A DNA stretch of 64,000 nt from Tepidanaerobacter acetatoxydans Re1 (GTDB taxonomy: Bacteria > Bacillota > Thermosediminibacteria > Thermosediminibacterales > Tepidanaerobacteraceae), in contig NC_019954.2 of assembly GCF_000328765.2 (NCBI RefSeq), positions 1,656,516 through 1,720,515 on the forward strand, in the 5' to 3' direction. The notes beneath the pieces are model-generated. The model searched no databases. It saw nothing but the letters and a program-made list of their open reading frames with translations, and was not told the origin of the DNA. The position numbers were made by a program, and so were the translations under genes. Every line of letters begins with the position of its first letter. Position 1 is the first letter of the stretch. This document shows positions 35,453-46,061 of the stretch, piece by piece.

Positions 35453-36352
35453 ATGGGTATCAAAGAAAACTCCAATAGGATTAGGGAAATCAACAAGGTG
35501 CTTTGGATTATTCTTGCTCTTAATTTCGCAGTTTCTATAATGAAACTTATCGTTGGTTATACTATATCATCATCCAGCATGGTAGCTGACGGTTTTCATT
35601 CTTTCTCAGATGGCAGTTCAAATATAGTTGGCTTGGTCGGAACCGCTTTGGCTTCAAGACCTGCTGACGAATCCCATCCTTACGGACATAAAAAATTCGA
35701 AACCTTTACTGCAATAGGAATAAGTTTTCTGCTGTTCATAGTCAGTATTAATATTATAAAAAGTGGAATAGCTAAATTAACCAGCCCGATTATACCTCAA
35801 GTTGACGTTTATAGTTTTGTGGTGATGATTATCACTATGGCAATAAATATTTTTGTCATAATTTATGAAACACGAGAGGGCAAAAAACTCAATAGCGATA
35901 TTCTTGTTTCTGATGCTATCCATACCAAAAGTGATGTTTATGTTTCATTGTCAGTCATACTGAGTTTAATTGCTGTTAAACTGGGATACCTTATTCTTGA
36001 CCCTATTATTTCTTTTATTATATCAATTATGATTATAAAAGCAGGTATCAACATACTGGCAAATTCCAGCAAAGTATTATGTGATGCAGCAGTAGTTGAT
36101 TCGAAAAAAGTTGTGGAAGTAGTATCCGGCATCAACGGAGTTTTAAATTGTCACCAAGTTCGCTCTCGCGGCAGAGAAGATGATTTTTCTTTGGATTTAC
36201 ATATTCTTGTGGACCCCTCGATGTCAGTCGAAGAGTCCCATAAGCTGCATCATGTAATTGAAAAAGAAATCAGAAAACACTTTTCAGGAGTCCATTATAT
36301 TAATATCCATATAGAACCACTTAAAATTAAAGAAATTTCAACAAGTCATTAA
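35453..36352 (+). CDS. Cation diffusion facilitator (CDF) family efflux transporter
   Basis: A 299-residue protein with about six membrane helices and a cytoplasmic C-terminal domain. The metal-site helices are visible: MVADGFHSFSDGSSN in helix 2 with the preceding conserved region, and VSDAIHTKSDVYVS in helix 5 (the HxxxD pattern). HPYGHKKFET lies between helices 2 and 3. The C-terminal domain has HQVRSRGREDDFSLDLHILVDPSMSVEESH. CDF proteins export Zn, Fe, Mn or Co in exchange for protons. GGAGG is 8 nt from ATG 35453. The leader hairpin suggests regulated readthrough. Confidence 0.93.
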   Translation: MGIKENSNRIREINKVLWIILALNFAVSIMKLIVGYTISSSSMVADGFHSFSDGSSNIVGLVGTALASRPADESHPYGHKKFETFTAIGISFLLFIVSINIIKSGIAKLTSPIIPQVDVYSFVVMIITMAINIFVIIYETREGKKLNSDILVSDAIHTKSDVYVSLSVILSLIAVKLGYLILDPIISFIISIMIIKAGINILANSSKVLCDAAVVDSKKVVEVVSGINGVLNCHQVRSRGREDDFSLDLHILVDPSMSVEESHKLHHVIEKEIRKHFSGVHYINIHIEPLKIKEISTSH

Positions 36353-36476
36353 AAGCTCTAATCCGTGGGTATATTGATTCTGCACTTAAAAAATGCTGAT
36401 AAATCCGATATTTTTTTGCGAAAAATTGCCGTATATCCATATTTGTTAGCAAAAAAACCAGAACTGCTAACAAAAC

Positions 36477-36513
36477 AAAAAGACGTAGAATGATGCATCT
36501 CGCTCTACGTCTT
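36477..36513 (-). terminator. Terminator of tRNA-Leu(CAG)
   Basis: On the minus strand AGACGTAGA (complement of 36505-36513) pairs with TCTACGTCT, followed by TTTTGTTTTG. It lies 10 nt after the CCA end. Confidence 0.85.
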
Positions 36514-36523
36514 ACTTTCATAC

Positions 36524-36610
36524 TGGTGCCGAAGGCGGGATTCGAACCCGCACATCCTTGCGGACACTAGACCCTGAATCTAGCGCGTCTGCCAATTCCA
36601 CCACTTCGGC
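36524..36610 (-). tRNA. tRNA-Leu, anticodon CAG
   Basis: An 87-nt class II tRNA with encoded CCA. The anticodon loop TTCAGGG gives CAG, reading CTG. The acceptor, D and T arms are nearly identical to the tRNA-Leu at 657-743, while the anticodon stem and variable arm differ. An upstream minus-strand frame (36648-36833) is not convincing as a gene. Confidence 0.95.
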
Positions 36611-36892
36611 ATAATGCATTTGTGATTAGCCAAATGCATTATTAATATTACCATATCATATACAATAATTCAATAGCACGATTAATTGAGCTTTTTGCTT
36701 TGTGACCTTTTTTATTCTCAACCATAATTTTACAGCTATATTTTCTCCATTTAATACGCTCAAAAAAGGTTTTTATTAGGTCAAAATTTAGTTTTATTTT
36801 TGTTTTAAATGGGTTTCTAATTAAAAAAGGCAATACTTAACACACCACTGTTTTTGTGGCTTTTTATAATTTAATATCAATTAATGTTTTCA

Positions 36893-38227
36893 TTATGCGG
36901 CGGTTTGGACCTTTTCTTTTTGAACAGGTTTTACAAGACTTCGCATTTGTTCTGCCTGTTTTTCTTTTATTCTTCCTAGCGCCATTGCCAGCATTACGCA
37001 TAATGCTACACCGCATTTTATGCTCATTTTCTTTTGCCCTCTTATGTAATGCTTCTCAAATCCAAAGGATTCATCCAGTCTGCTGTTTACTCTTTCTACT
37101 GCTGTCCTTTTGTTGTAATATCTTTTCCATTTGTAGCTAGCCCGGTCTATAGGGGTAAATATTCTTCTGTCTATATCTATTTTTATTCTTATTCCATGTT
37201 TTATAGGACATGTATCTATGCATTTGCAGTCTAATCCATACTGCTTTGCAGGGCATAGTTTTTTAAGTGTTTTTCTGTCTTCTTCAAATCCTCCTGCAGC
37301 CATTTCTTTCTGTTTACCGGTTTCCTGACAGCAGCAGTATACATTACCTTTGTAGTTGTATATCACATTTTCATACCCCGGTAATGACCGGGTCTTGTCC
37401 GGATCTTTCCACATGTTCCTGATGTCTATCACAGGTTTGATTTTATGCTGGTCATAAAGTTTTTGGATTAGTTTGGTATCATCATAGCCCCGGTCTGCTT
37501 CTATTGTGTTACAGTGTTTAAGAATCTGTGGCCGTTCTTTCTCAAGTTTGTCAATCATTTGGTGAGCTTGGCTGATATCCGACTCTGAAGCTTTAGTTAC
37601 ACTGTAAGCTACAGGAAGTTCATAATTCGCATCTACGATCAGGTGAAGCTTATATCCAAACCATTTAATAATCTTTTCCCAGACGCTTTTGTCTTCTCTG
37701 ATGCCTCGATATTCCTTTTTGCCCCAAGCGGCATCTTTATCTCTGCGGCCGTCTGTTTTTTGGTTTTTATTTATGCCTGTAGCCAGAGAGCTTATGGCTT
37801 TACTATCAATGGCCAGGTCTTTTCCGAAGTCCGGTAGTAATTTATATAGCTCTTCTACTAGCTTTTTAAATATCTTTTCTATTTCTTCTTCATGCTCAAA
37901 AAGTTTTTTTAAAAATCTCGTGTATACCCATGCGGGTGGAACTAGTTTTTGGTAAAATCCACACATTAGTCTTAATTGACCATTTCTTGCTAGTTCTCTT
38001 CTTAAGCTTTCTATGGATGGATGCTGGTATACTACGCCTGCAAGTATTGAGTTCCACATTGCTCTTACGGGATAGTCGTCTCTTCCTTTCCCTCTTTGTT
38101 TTTCTAGCATCTGCATTAGTTCTTCGTCGGGTATATATTCTATGACAAGACGTAGTCTTTCAAGATCTCCTAAATTTTCTATTTCATCATCCCATACAAA
38201 TAATGTTTGTTGTGGTATAATGGACAT
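36893..38227 (-). CDS. DDE transposase (IS5/IS1182-like group)
   Basis: A 444-residue transposase with an N-terminal dimerisation-type domain (MSIIPQQTLFVWDDEIENLG, then YPVRAMWNSILAGVVYQHPS) and a DDE domain. DLAIDSKAISS carries the first Asp, TIEADRGYDDTKLI the second, and YNKRTAVERVNSRLDESFGFEK the catalytic Glu. A cysteine-rich insert (about 320-370) lies between the last two. It seems intact. I could not define terminal repeats; an inverted pair GGTGAAAC/GTTTCACC occurs at about 38229-38302 upstream and a CCAC/GTGG hairpin at about 36844-36858 downstream. The exact family is uncertain. Confidence 0.85.
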   Translation of the reverse strand: MSIIPQQTLFVWDDEIENLGDLERLRLVIEYIPDEELMQMLEKQRGKGRDDYPVRAMWNSILAGVVYQHPSIESLRRELARNGQLRLMCGFYQKLVPPAWVYTRFLKKLFEHEEEIEKIFKKLVEELYKLLPDFGKDLAIDSKAISSLATGINKNQKTDGRRDKDAAWGKKEYRGIREDKSVWEKIIKWFGYKLHLIVDANYELPVAYSVTKASESDISQAHQMIDKLEKERPQILKHCNTIEADRGYDDTKLIQKLYDQHKIKPVIDIRNMWKDPDKTRSLPGYENVIYNYKGNVYCCCQETGKQKEMAAGGFEEDRKTLKKLCPAKQYGLDCKCIDTCPIKHGIRIKIDIDRRIFTPIDRASYKWKRYYNKRTAVERVNSRLDESFGFEKHYIRGQKKMSIKCGVALCVMLAMALGRIKEKQAEQMRSLVKPVQKEKVQTAA

Positions 38228-38491
38228 TGGTGAAACTCCTCTCTATGATGTATTTGGTTTTTTTGTCCAATTCCATTATACACCATAAAGACTGGGGTTT
38301 CACCTGTTTTTTGGTATTTTTTTGTATGGGTGTGATTTTTGATATCTCATATGTTTTGTTTTGTGAATTGCCCATTTTATTGTTTTTTTATGGGGTAAAA
38401 TTATTTTTTGCATGCCATCAAACCATTATATAGTCTGGGCCTTGGAACAAAGCAATTAACTCTAATTATTAATTGTTTTTTATTTTACTTT

Positions 38492-41347
38492 TTATTCCAT
38501 TGCTATCATCTTTTTTTCATAATGGCTGCTTTTAGGCTGCAGTACTTTTTTGAGAAATTTTCCCGTATATGAATGCGGATTTTTTGACACTTGTTCGGGA
38601 GTCCCTGTGGCAACTACTTCACCGCCGCGGTCACCGCCTTCGGGACCTAAATCAATTATATAATCTGCTGTTTTTATTACATCTAAGTTGTGCTCTATGA
38701 CTATGACAGTGCTGCCGCCATCTACCAATCTCTGGAGTACATTCAATAGTTTTTGTATATCGTCCGAATGAAGGCCTGTAGTAGGCTCATCCAAAATATA
38801 TATGGTATTACCATTACTTTTTTTAGAAAGTTCGGTAGAAAGTTTAACTCTTTGAGCTTCGCCACCTGACAATGTGGTTGAAGGCTGTCCCAATTTTATA
38901 TATCCTAGACCTACATCTCTTAATGTTTCAAGCTTGCGTTTTATTTTAGGTATACTGTCAAAAAACTCTAAAGCTTCATCTACCGTCATATCTAACACAT
39001 CAGCTATATTTTTCCCTTTATATTTTACTTCTAGAGTTTCTCGATTATAGCGTTTCCCTTTACATACTTCACAGGGTACGTAGATGTCCGCTAAAAAATG
39101 CATTTCGATTTTTATTATACCATCACCTTTACAGGCTTCGCATCGGCCTCCGCGGACATTAAAGCTGAATCTTCCCGGTTTATATCCGCGCATTCGCGAT
39201 TCTGGCGTCATGGAAAAAACTTCACGGATATCATTGAATACATTAGTATAAGTAGCCGGATTAGAGCGTGGTGTCCTTCCTATGGGCGACTGGTCAATAT
39301 TTATAACCTTTTCTATTTGTTCGATGCCAAGCATCTCGTCAAAATCTCCCGGTAAGCTTCTGGATTTATAAAGTTTCTCTTTTAGTGATTTATATAAAAT
39401 CTCATTGACTAAGGTACTCTTGCCTGAGCCGGATACACCGGTCACACAGGTAAATAGCCCTAATGGAAATTTGACATTGATATTTTTTAAATTGTGTTCT
39501 CTGCAGCCTTTAAGCTCTAGCCATGACTTCTTTGGCTTTCGCCTAATAACGGGAACAGGAATTTGTTTTTTCCCGCTTAAGTACTGTCCGGTAATAGATT
39601 CCTCACTTTTTTGTATATCTTCTAAAGGACCGCAGGCAACTACTCTCCCGCCGTGTTCCCCTGCGCCCGGACCAATATCTATTATATAGTCGGCAGCTCT
39701 CATAGTGTCCTCGTCATGTTCTACAACAAGCACTGTATTACCTAAATCTCGTAAATCCTTCAAGGTTTTAAGTAGCTTTTCATTATCTCTCTGATGCAGC
39801 CCAATACTTGGTTCATCGAGTATATATAATACACCTACCAGCCTCGAACCAATCTGGGTGGCTAAACGTATTCTCTGGGATTCACCACCCGATAAAGTTC
39901 CTGATGCACGGTCCAATGTAAGATAGTCAAGGCCTACATCAACTAAAAATTGTAAACGGTTTCGTATTTCTTTGAGAATTTGATGTGCAATCATTGCTTC
40001 CCTTTTTGTAAGTGAAAGGCTTTCAAAAAAAGCAATAGCCTCTCGAATCGACAATGATGTCACTTCAGCTATAGACTTATCTCCAATAGTCACTGCCAGG
40101 CTTTCGGGTTTAAGTCTTGCACCGTTACATGCTGGGCAGGGTTTTGTACTCATGTATTCCTCTATTTCTTCTCGAGAATATCCGGAGCCTGTTTCTCGAT
40201 AACGTCGTTTCAGATTATTTACAACACCTTCAAATTGCCCCCTGTAGCGTCTAGTATTCTTGCTAAACCTGCTCTTATAATAAAACTCGATAGTATCATC
40301 AGAACCAAACAGAATCGTATCTACAACACTTTCAGGTAATTCTCTAACAGGGGTTTCTGCACTTACACCATAATGCTTCAGCACAGCTTGAAGCATTTGA
40401 TAGTAGTATCCGTCAGGTGTGCTGCTCCAAGGTTCCACGGCTCCATCCGCTATGGATTTTTCTTTATCCGGTATAATTAACTCCGGGTCTATTTCCATAT
40501 TTATCCCTAAGCCGCTGCAAACCGGGCAAGCTCCATAAGGACTGTTGAAAGAAAACATTCGAGGTGTAAGTTCCTCCAAACTTATATTACACTCTGCACA
40601 TGCAAAATTCTGAGAAAATAGTATTTCTTGCCCGCCGATAACATCCGCAATCACCAAACCTTCGGATTGAGCCAGTGCTATTTCAATAGAATCTGCCAGC
40701 CGAGATTCAATTCCAGGTTTTATAATAAGTCTATCTATAATAATTTCGATATTATGCTTCTTGTTTTTTTCCAGCTTAATTTCCTCGCTGGTTTCTCGCA
40801 TTTGACCATCGACTCTTATCCGCACAAAACCATTCTTTTTGATTTTTTCCAGCAGTTTCTGGAATTCACCTTTCCTTCCGCGCACTACCGGAGCCAAAAT
40901 TTGAATCCTTGTTCCTTCAGGTGACTCCATTATTGCATCAACCATTTGGTCAACTGTTTGTTGAGATATCTCCTTTCCGCACTTGGGGCAATGCGGTTTG
41001 CCTATACGGGCATAAAGCAGTCTTAAGTAATCATAAATTTCAGTAACGGTTCCAACTGTTGAACGAGGATTTTTACTTGTAGTCTTCTGGTCTATGGATA
41101 TGGCAGGTGACAGCCCCTCGATATAATCGACATCAGGTTTATCCATTTGCCCCAAAAACTGTCGGGCATAGGCAGAAAGTGATTCAACATAGCGCCTTTG
41201 CCCTTCGGCATATATGGTGTCAAAGGCCAAAGTAGATTTCCCTGACCCTGAAAGGCCTGTAATTACTACTAATTTATCTCTCGGGATTGTAATATCTATG
41301 TTTTTTAAGTTATGTTCTCGAGCACCTTTAACTATAATCTTATCCAT
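38492..41347 (-). CDS. uvrA: Excinuclease ABC subunit A
   Basis: Damage-recognition ATPase of nucleotide excision repair. The 951-residue protein has two ABC modules: Walker [10 protein letters not shown] near residue 32 and GVSGSGKST near 640, signatures [12 protein letters not shown] and [12 protein letters not shown]. It also has zinc modules with [22 protein letters not shown] and CEVCKGK. The length is typical (about 940-960). It follows uvrB after 29 nt in the same direction, as is common. It dimerises, loads UvrB onto damaged DNA and leaves. Confidence 0.98.
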   Translation of the reverse strand: MDKIIVKGAREHNLKNIDITIPRDKLVVITGLSGSGKSTLAFDTIYAEGQRRYVESLSAYARQFLGQMDKPDVDYIEGLSPAISIDQKTTSKNPRSTVGTVTEIYDYLRLLYARIGKPHCPKCGKEISQQTVDQMVDAIMESPEGTRIQILAPVVRGRKGEFQKLLEKIKKNGFVRIRVDGQMRETSEEIKLEKNKKHNIEIIIDRLIIKPGIESRLADSIEIALAQSEGLVIADVIGGQEILFSQNFACAECNISLEELTPRMFSFNSPYGACPVCSGLGINMEIDPELIIPDKEKSIADGAVEPWSSTPDGYYYQMLQAVLKHYGVSAETPVRELPESVVDTILFGSDDTIEFYYKSRFSKNTRRYRGQFEGVVNNLKRRYRETGSGYSREEIEEYMSTKPCPACNGARLKPESLAVTIGDKSIAEVTSLSIREAIAFFESLSLTKREAMIAHQILKEIRNRLQFLVDVGLDYLTLDRASGTLSGGESQRIRLATQIGSRLVGVLYILDEPSIGLHQRDNEKLLKTLKDLRDLGNTVLVVEHDEDTMRAADYIIDIGPGAGEHGGRVVACGPLEDIQKSEESITGQYLSGKKQIPVPVIRRKPKKSWLELKGCREHNLKNINVKFPLGLFTCVTGVSGSGKSTLVNEILYKSLKEKLYKSRSLPGDFDEMLGIEQIEKVINIDQSPIGRTPRSNPATYTNVFNDIREVFSMTPESRMRGYKPGRFSFNVRGGRCEACKGDGIIKIEMHFLADIYVPCEVCKGKRYNRETLEVKYKGKNIADVLDMTVDEALEFFDSIPKIKRKLETLRDVGLGYIKLGQPSTTLSGGEAQRVKLSTELSKKSNGNTIYILDEPTTGLHSDDIQKLLNVLQRLVDGGSTVIVIEHNLDVIKTADYIIDLGPEGGDRGGEVVATGTPEQVSKNPHSYTGKFLKKVLQPKSSHYEKKMIAME

Positions 41348-41376
41348 TTATTCACATCACACTCACTGTACTGTGT

Positions 41377-43374
41377 TTATTTAGTCTTAATTACGCTAAA
41401 CGCTTCAGCCTTTATCTCAAAAATAAGATCCCTAAGTTCGGCAGCTTTTTCAAATTCAAGTTTCTTTGCTGCGTCATTCATCTGTCTTTCAAGATTTTCA
41501 ACAAAGGTTTTAAGTTCTTTTTTACTCATTTTTGTTATATCTTTTTCAGGTAGGTAATCAGTTTTTTCCTCGGCAACTTTAGTAGCCTCTATTAAATCCC
41601 TTACCGACTTTTTAACCGTTGTAGGTACTATACCATGCTTTTTATTATAATCTAATTGAATTTTGCGCCTGCGATTGGTTTCACTAATCGCCCTAGCCAT
41701 AGATTGAGTTATGGTATCCGCATACATAATAACCCTTCCGTCTACATTACGTGCAGCACGGCCTATAGTCTGAATGAGTGAGGTTTCAGAACGTAAGAAT
41801 CCCTCTTTATCTGCATCCAGAATAGCCACAAGGGATACCTCCGGCAAGTCTAAACCTTCTCTTAGCAGATTAATGCCTACAAGACAGTCAAATTTACCGA
41901 GTCTTAAATCTCGAATTATCTGAAGCCGTTCCAATGTATGAATCTCCGAATGTAGGTATCTGACGCGAATACCTGCTTCCTTTAGGTAGTCGGTAAGATC
42001 CTCCGCCATTCTCTTGGTAAGGGTAGTGACTAAAACTCTTTGGTTCTTTTTCGCTCGGAGCTTGATTTCCCATATCAAATCATCGATTTGCCCTTTGACC
42101 GGACGAACTTCTACTTCCGGATCTACCAAGCCAGTGGGCCGGATGATTTGTTCTACGACTTGAGCACTTTTTTTAAGTTCATAAGATGCCGGTGTAGCTG
42201 ATAAAAAAATTAACTGATTTACACGTTCTTCGAATTCTTCAAAGACCAGAGGGCGATTATCAAAAGCCGAAGGAAGCCTAAAGCCGTGCTCTATGAGCGA
42301 TTCCTTCCTAGAACGGTCTCCAGCCCACATAGCATGAATCTGAGGCAAAGTCACGTGGGACTCGTCGATTATTATTAAATAATCTTTCGGAAAATAATCA
42401 AGCAGTGTAAACGGTGCCTCACCGGCCTTCCTGCCGGAAAGATGCCTTGAGTAATTTTCAATACCCTTACAATAGCCCATTTCTCGAAGCATTTCTATAT
42501 CATATTTGGTCCTTTGCTCGAGCCTAGCTGCCTCCAACACTTTACCTTGGTCTTTCAGTTCCGCTAATCGCTGCTCAAGCTCCATTTCAATTGATTTTAT
42601 AGCAACTTCTATTTTATCTTTTGGTGTGGCATAGTGTGAAGCCGGAAATATCGATACGTGATTTCGTTCACCTATTATTTCACCGGTTAAAGTATCGAAT
42701 TCAAGGATGCGATCAATAATATCTCCAAAAAATTCTACTCGAACAGCCTTTTCAGTAAAAGAAGCCGGGAATATCTCCAATATATCTCCGCGGAGCCGAA
42801 AAGTCCCTCTGTGAAAGTCTATTTCATTGCGATTAAATTGTATTTCCACAAGCTTTCGAACCACTTCGTCCCTATCTATTTCCATGCCCGAGCGAAGTGA
42901 TACAACCTGGTTTTCATAATCTATTGGTGAACCTAAACTATAAATGCATGACACGCTGGCAACTATGACTACATCACGGCGTTCAAAAAGTGCAGCCGTT
43001 GCAGAGTGCCGCAATTTATCAATCTCATCATTTATTGAAGCATCTTTTTCTATATAAGTATCCGTTTGAGCAATATATGCCTCTGGTTGGTAATAATCAT
43101 AGTAACTTACAAAATATTCTACCGCATTGTTTGGGAAAAACTCTTTGAGTTCACTGTAGAGCTGCCCGGCTAAAGTCTTGTTATGAGCTATGACCAGCGT
43201 CGGCCTTTGCACCTGCTGTATAAGATGGGCTATAGTAAAAGTCTTGCCGGTACCTGTTGCACCTAGCAGCGTTTGAAATTTGTAGCCCTTATTTATTCCT
43301 TCAGCTAATCTTTGTATTGCTTGTGGCTGATCACCGCGCGGAATATACTCTGAAACAACCTCAAATTTCCCCAT
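41377..43374 (-). CDS. uvrB: Excinuclease ABC subunit B
   Basis: The 665-residue damage-verifying helicase-like subunit. Walker A is [12 protein letters not shown] near residue 42. The beta-hairpin region is [23 protein letters not shown]. Helicase motifs include [21 protein letters not shown] and [12 protein letters not shown]. The C-terminal UVR motif that contacts UvrC and UvrA is in [21 protein letters not shown] (start of the last helix pair). AAGG lies 8 nt before ATG 43374. UvrC is not in the window. Confidence 0.98.
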   Translation of the reverse strand: MGKFEVVSEYIPRGDQPQAIQRLAEGINKGYKFQTLLGATGTGKTFTIAHLIQQVQRPTLVIAHNKTLAGQLYSELKEFFPNNAVEYFVSYYDYYQPEAYIAQTDTYIEKDASINDEIDKLRHSATAALFERRDVVIVASVSCIYSLGSPIDYENQVVSLRSGMEIDRDEVVRKLVEIQFNRNEIDFHRGTFRLRGDILEIFPASFTEKAVRVEFFGDIIDRILEFDTLTGEIIGERNHVSIFPASHYATPKDKIEVAIKSIEMELEQRLAELKDQGKVLEAARLEQRTKYDIEMLREMGYCKGIENYSRHLSGRKAGEAPFTLLDYFPKDYLIIIDESHVTLPQIHAMWAGDRSRKESLIEHGFRLPSAFDNRPLVFEEFEERVNQLIFLSATPASYELKKSAQVVEQIIRPTGLVDPEVEVRPVKGQIDDLIWEIKLRAKKNQRVLVTTLTKRMAEDLTDYLKEAGIRVRYLHSEIHTLERLQIIRDLRLGKFDCLVGINLLREGLDLPEVSLVAILDADKEGFLRSETSLIQTIGRAARNVDGRVIMYADTITQSMARAISETNRRRKIQLDYNKKHGIVPTTVKKSVRDLIEATKVAEEKTDYLPEKDITKMSKKELKTFVENLERQMNDAAKKLEFEKAAELRDLIFEIKAEAFSVIKTK

Positions 43375-43528
43375 TTTTTACACCTTCCAAATGAAATTGA
43401 AAAAATTTATTTCTTACAAGGATTTTATTTGACTTACCCTGTAATATAATTTCATGTGCAAGATGTATTATATCATATAATAAAAAGTGATGAAAGATAA
43501 AAACGAAACTTTGTTCGCTATTTTAAAT

Positions 43529-43556
43529 AAAAAAAACCGGGTTTTTTATTTCCCGG
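43529..43556 (-). terminator. Terminator of the small gene at 43558
   Basis: On the minus strand CCGGG (complement of 43552-43556) pairs with CCCGG (complement of 43537-43541), then eight T residues. It begins within a few bases of the small gene's stop and separates it from uvrB. Confidence 0.85.
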
Positions 43557-43557
43557 C

Positions 43558-43755
43558 TCAGTTCATATATATAATCTTGTTTCTTCGGCGAGTGAAAAAG
43601 CCGCTTGATTTAGTGCCATAAGTATCTCCATCTTGAGATTGGGTATCTATGTTTACTATTTTCAACATGATATCCCGCTTTTCTTCTTCTGATGCAGTAG
43701 TATAGGCTTTAAGCAGCATATCTCTCTCGCGATTAAGATATTCTTCTCTAGTCAT
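43558..43755 (-). CDS. Small conserved-looking hypothetical protein
   Basis: A 65-residue charged protein beginning MTREEYLNRERDMLLKAYTTAS and ending in a basic tail. It has a strong GGAGG at 7 nt before ATG 43755 and its own terminator, which is good support for a real gene. The first ~40 residues look helical; no membrane segment or metal motif. I do not recognise the family and no function can be proposed beyond its place ahead of uvrBA. Confidence 0.7.
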   Translation of the reverse strand: MTREEYLNRERDMLLKAYTTASEEEKRDIMLKIVNIDTQSQDGDTYGTKSSGFFTRRRNKIIYMN

Positions 43756-44089
43756 CGAAATTCCTCCTTTTTATGTATTTTGCATAGAAACTAGTAAATA
43801 TATGAGTGCAATTATAATTGAGAGCGTTATTTCTTTCACAAGCATTATATCATATATGAAAATTTCTATCAAGTATATATAGTTTGAAATGTCATCTATT
43901 TTCTAAAAACTCTTTTGTTTTATTCATTTTCCTATGCTATAGTATATTTTCTCCCATTTCTGTTGAATTATTCAATAAGTAGTAAAAAGAATTAGAATGA
44001 AACTAAACAATTAACCACAAATTATTTTTATCTTAAATTACTTGATACTCTTATATGATAGACATATAATAAAATTGAGGTGATAAACA
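43756..44089. other. Divergent intergenic region
   Basis: Spacer between the small gene (minus) and the racemase-family gene (plus). It contains the promoter at 44042-44070 and the palindrome TTGAATTATTCAA at about 43962-43974, which may be an operator. No other gene is seen. Confidence 0.5.
44042..44070 (+). promoter_or_regulatory. Sigma-A promoter of the racemase-family gene
   Basis: TTGATA (44042-44047), exact 17-nt spacer, TATAAT (44065-44070). The start would be near 44077, giving a very short leader that begins at the GAGG ribosome binding site. Confidence 0.75.
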
Positions 44090-44761
44090 TTGACTGCAAA
44101 TGTTGCAAATAATATTATAAAAATCGGTGTTATCGCTGGCACCCCGGTAGACACTCAAATGGGAGTTGATTTTATATTAAAAAAGGGGTTCGAAGCCATA
44201 GGATGTCCTACTGCTGCAAACCCCGAAGAACAAAATCTTCTTCAGTTTTTAAACCCTGATACTTTAACAAAAAAAGTATTAAGGATTATTCAAGATTTCG
44301 AAAACCATGATATATTTCGAACTATGATTTACTGCAATTCTTTATCAGCCGCAATAGATATTGGATATATACGAAATACGCAGACCCGATCCTTGGTAAT
44401 AACGCCATTGGATATTTACAGAAATCTTGCTGCAAGGTACAAAAAAATAGCCCTATGGGCTGCTAATGGTCAATGTCTTTCAGCAATCGAACATATATTT
44501 TATGAGCAAAATCCTTCAATTGATATTATTGGAATTTCCATGCTGCCTATAGTCAAAGCTATTGAAGAAGATCAATCAGCAGCATCGATTATTGACCAAT
44601 ACGATCTTGTTTCTCTATGTGTTGAAAGATTCGCCCCCAACAGCTTGATTCTGGGCTGCACTCATCTGCCTTATTTGCAATCGGAACTTTCTAAAAAAAT
44701 CAGTATTCCTATTATTGACCCTACGGAAGAAATGTTAAAAATATTGGTTTTGGATTCTTAG
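44090..44761 (+). CDS. Aspartate/glutamate racemase-family protein
   Basis: A 223-residue protein starting at TTG 44090 behind GAGG (9 nt). It has IKIGVIAGTPVDTQMGVDFI at the start and the two catalytic cysteines of cofactor-independent racemases: TMIYCNSLSAAID near residue 84 and SLILGCTHLPYLQSE near residue 183. The second motif, GCTHLPYL, resembles MurI, but the N-terminal motif lacks the glutamate racemase DSGxGG. It is therefore better called an Asp/Glu/hydantoin racemase superfamily member. The substrate is unknown. It is a single-gene unit. Confidence 0.82.
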   Translation: MTANVANNIIKIGVIAGTPVDTQMGVDFILKKGFEAIGCPTAANPEEQNLLQFLNPDTLTKKVLRIIQDFENHDIFRTMIYCNSLSAAIDIGYIRNTQTRSLVITPLDIYRNLAARYKKIALWAANGQCLSAIEHIFYEQNPSIDIIGISMLPIVKAIEEDQSAASIIDQYDLVSLCVERFAPNSLILGCTHLPYLQSELSKKISIPIIDPTEEMLKILVLDS

Positions 44762-44808
44762 TTTTATTGCTTTTTTAATCATTTAGCTCTAAGACTCTCA
44801 TTTTTTAC

Positions 44809-46059
44809 TTATGCGTTCTCATCCCTCTTTTTAAAAAACCTTTTTATCCTTTTCATTATATTATCATCATCCATAACTACATATGTCCCTGAAAAAACCT
44901 TTGGAACAAAGATAGCTCCTATGTTATTTAAACCGTTCGGAAATGCACTTATTTCAACATTTTTTATCTTTCCTTCAGAGGTCTTTACTGTCATCCATAT
45001 AAATGTAGGATATTCCGATAGCACTTCTTGCAGTTTTCCAGGTTCATCCAGGTCTTGGCCGTTTATTGACATGATTATATCACCGGAATTTAGACCCGAC
45101 TTTTCCGCAGGTGAGTTTTTTATTACGTCAAGAATCATCTCACCTTGTTTTGGTGGAACAAACAGAGGCTTGTTCGCCTGTTCGCTTTTCTTTCCGGTAA
45201 TTATTAGAAATTCATGTCCGGCAGGTGCAAAGATTGCCGCCATATAGGCAAAAGGCAAATACCTTGATGCCAAAACCGATAATAGCAGAAGTATAAAACT
45301 AAAGGCAAATAAATTTACCGCTGATGATTTACATCTGTCCTTTGGTGTCTTTGTAAGAGCTATATCCCCATAACCCAATGCTGCTACTACCGGCAGCATC
45401 AAGTATATAGCCTGAGGATTTTCCAATACATGTACAGGTGGTCTTATCAGCGGCCACCAATCAGGCATTTGAATTACATCCATTGACGGGAAATCCCCTA
45501 TAAGAATCGTTAATAGCATAATGGGGACAGGCCAAAATTCCTGCAGTGAAAATCCTCCTACGATACCATATCTGTCATCTTTAACAAACACCGGTGTTGC
45601 ATTTATATGCCCTGCAAAATATATTAAGAGACTTTCTACAAAATGCAGCACTGCTACAAGACCCATAAGGCCGGCCACATCTATTTGTAAAAGTCCTGTT
45701 ACCAATGAAAATAATGCTACTAAGCCACCTGCATATGAAAAACACATTAGGTGCGGATGGACAAGGGCAAGAATTAAAGCTAACGGCCATACATATACTA
45801 AACCGGCTTCGGTAATACTTATGCCAAGCAGCATAACTATAAAGCTGCCAATGATTCCACCAAGGAATCCATAAAATATTGCATAGAGTAATTTATTGTG
45901 CGGATTAATTTTTGCAGTTCCGAACAGGGTTTTTTCTAAAGTCGCAGTTTTCTTATATTGTTTCCACACAATGAAAATTACCAGCCAGAAAAATGGATTT
46001 AAAACGGCCGATGGGATACCTTGCAATATTAGGATTATAATTTTCCCAAGAGGAAACAC
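44809..46059 (-). CDS. PDZ-domain polytopic membrane protein, MinJ-like
   Basis: A ~416-residue protein with seven to eight membrane helices (about 1-290) and a C-terminal PDZ domain (about 310-395) containing MILDVIKNSPAEKSGLNSGDIIMSINGQDL. Bacillus MinJ, which links DivIVA to MinCD at division sites, has this build and lies next to ctpB/ftsEX, as here; that is the basis of the call. The start is either ATG 46065, overlapping the protease stop, or GTG 46059, which has AGGAG at proper spacing; I use the latter. It belongs to the ftsE-ftsX-M23-ctp cluster. Confidence 0.75.
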   Translation of the reverse strand: MFPLGKIIILILQGIPSAVLNPFFWLVIFIVWKQYKKTATLEKTLFGTAKINPHNKLLYAIFYGFLGGIIGSFIVMLLGISITEAGLVYVWPLALILALVHPHLMCFSYAGGLVALFSLVTGLLQIDVAGLMGLVAVLHFVESLLIYFAGHINATPVFVKDDRYGIVGGFSLQEFWPVPIMLLTILIGDFPSMDVIQMPDWWPLIRPPVHVLENPQAIYLMLPVVAALGYGDIALTKTPKDRCKSSAVNLFAFSFILLLLSVLASRYLPFAYMAAIFAPAGHEFLIITGKKSEQANKPLFVPPKQGEMILDVIKNSPAEKSGLNSGDIIMSINGQDLDEPGKLQEVLSEYPTFIWMTVKTSEGKIKNVEISAFPNGLNNIGAIFVPKVFSGTYVVMDDDNIMKRIKRFFKKRDENA

Positions 46060-46061
46060 GT

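Noticed and set aside
36648-36833. 61-codon minus-strand frame upstream of tRNA-Leu(CAG)
   Set aside because: No clear ribosome binding site and no recognisable motif; lies between a tRNA and an IS and may be relic DNA.
36840-38310. Terminal inverted repeats of the 36893-38227 transposase
   Set aside because: Only short, inconsistent inverted words were found, so no mobile-element borders are given.
45521-45874. Plus-strand frames inside the MinJ-like, trp, uvr and MCP genes
   Set aside because: Shadows of the strongly supported minus-strand genes; no ribosome binding sites or motifs.
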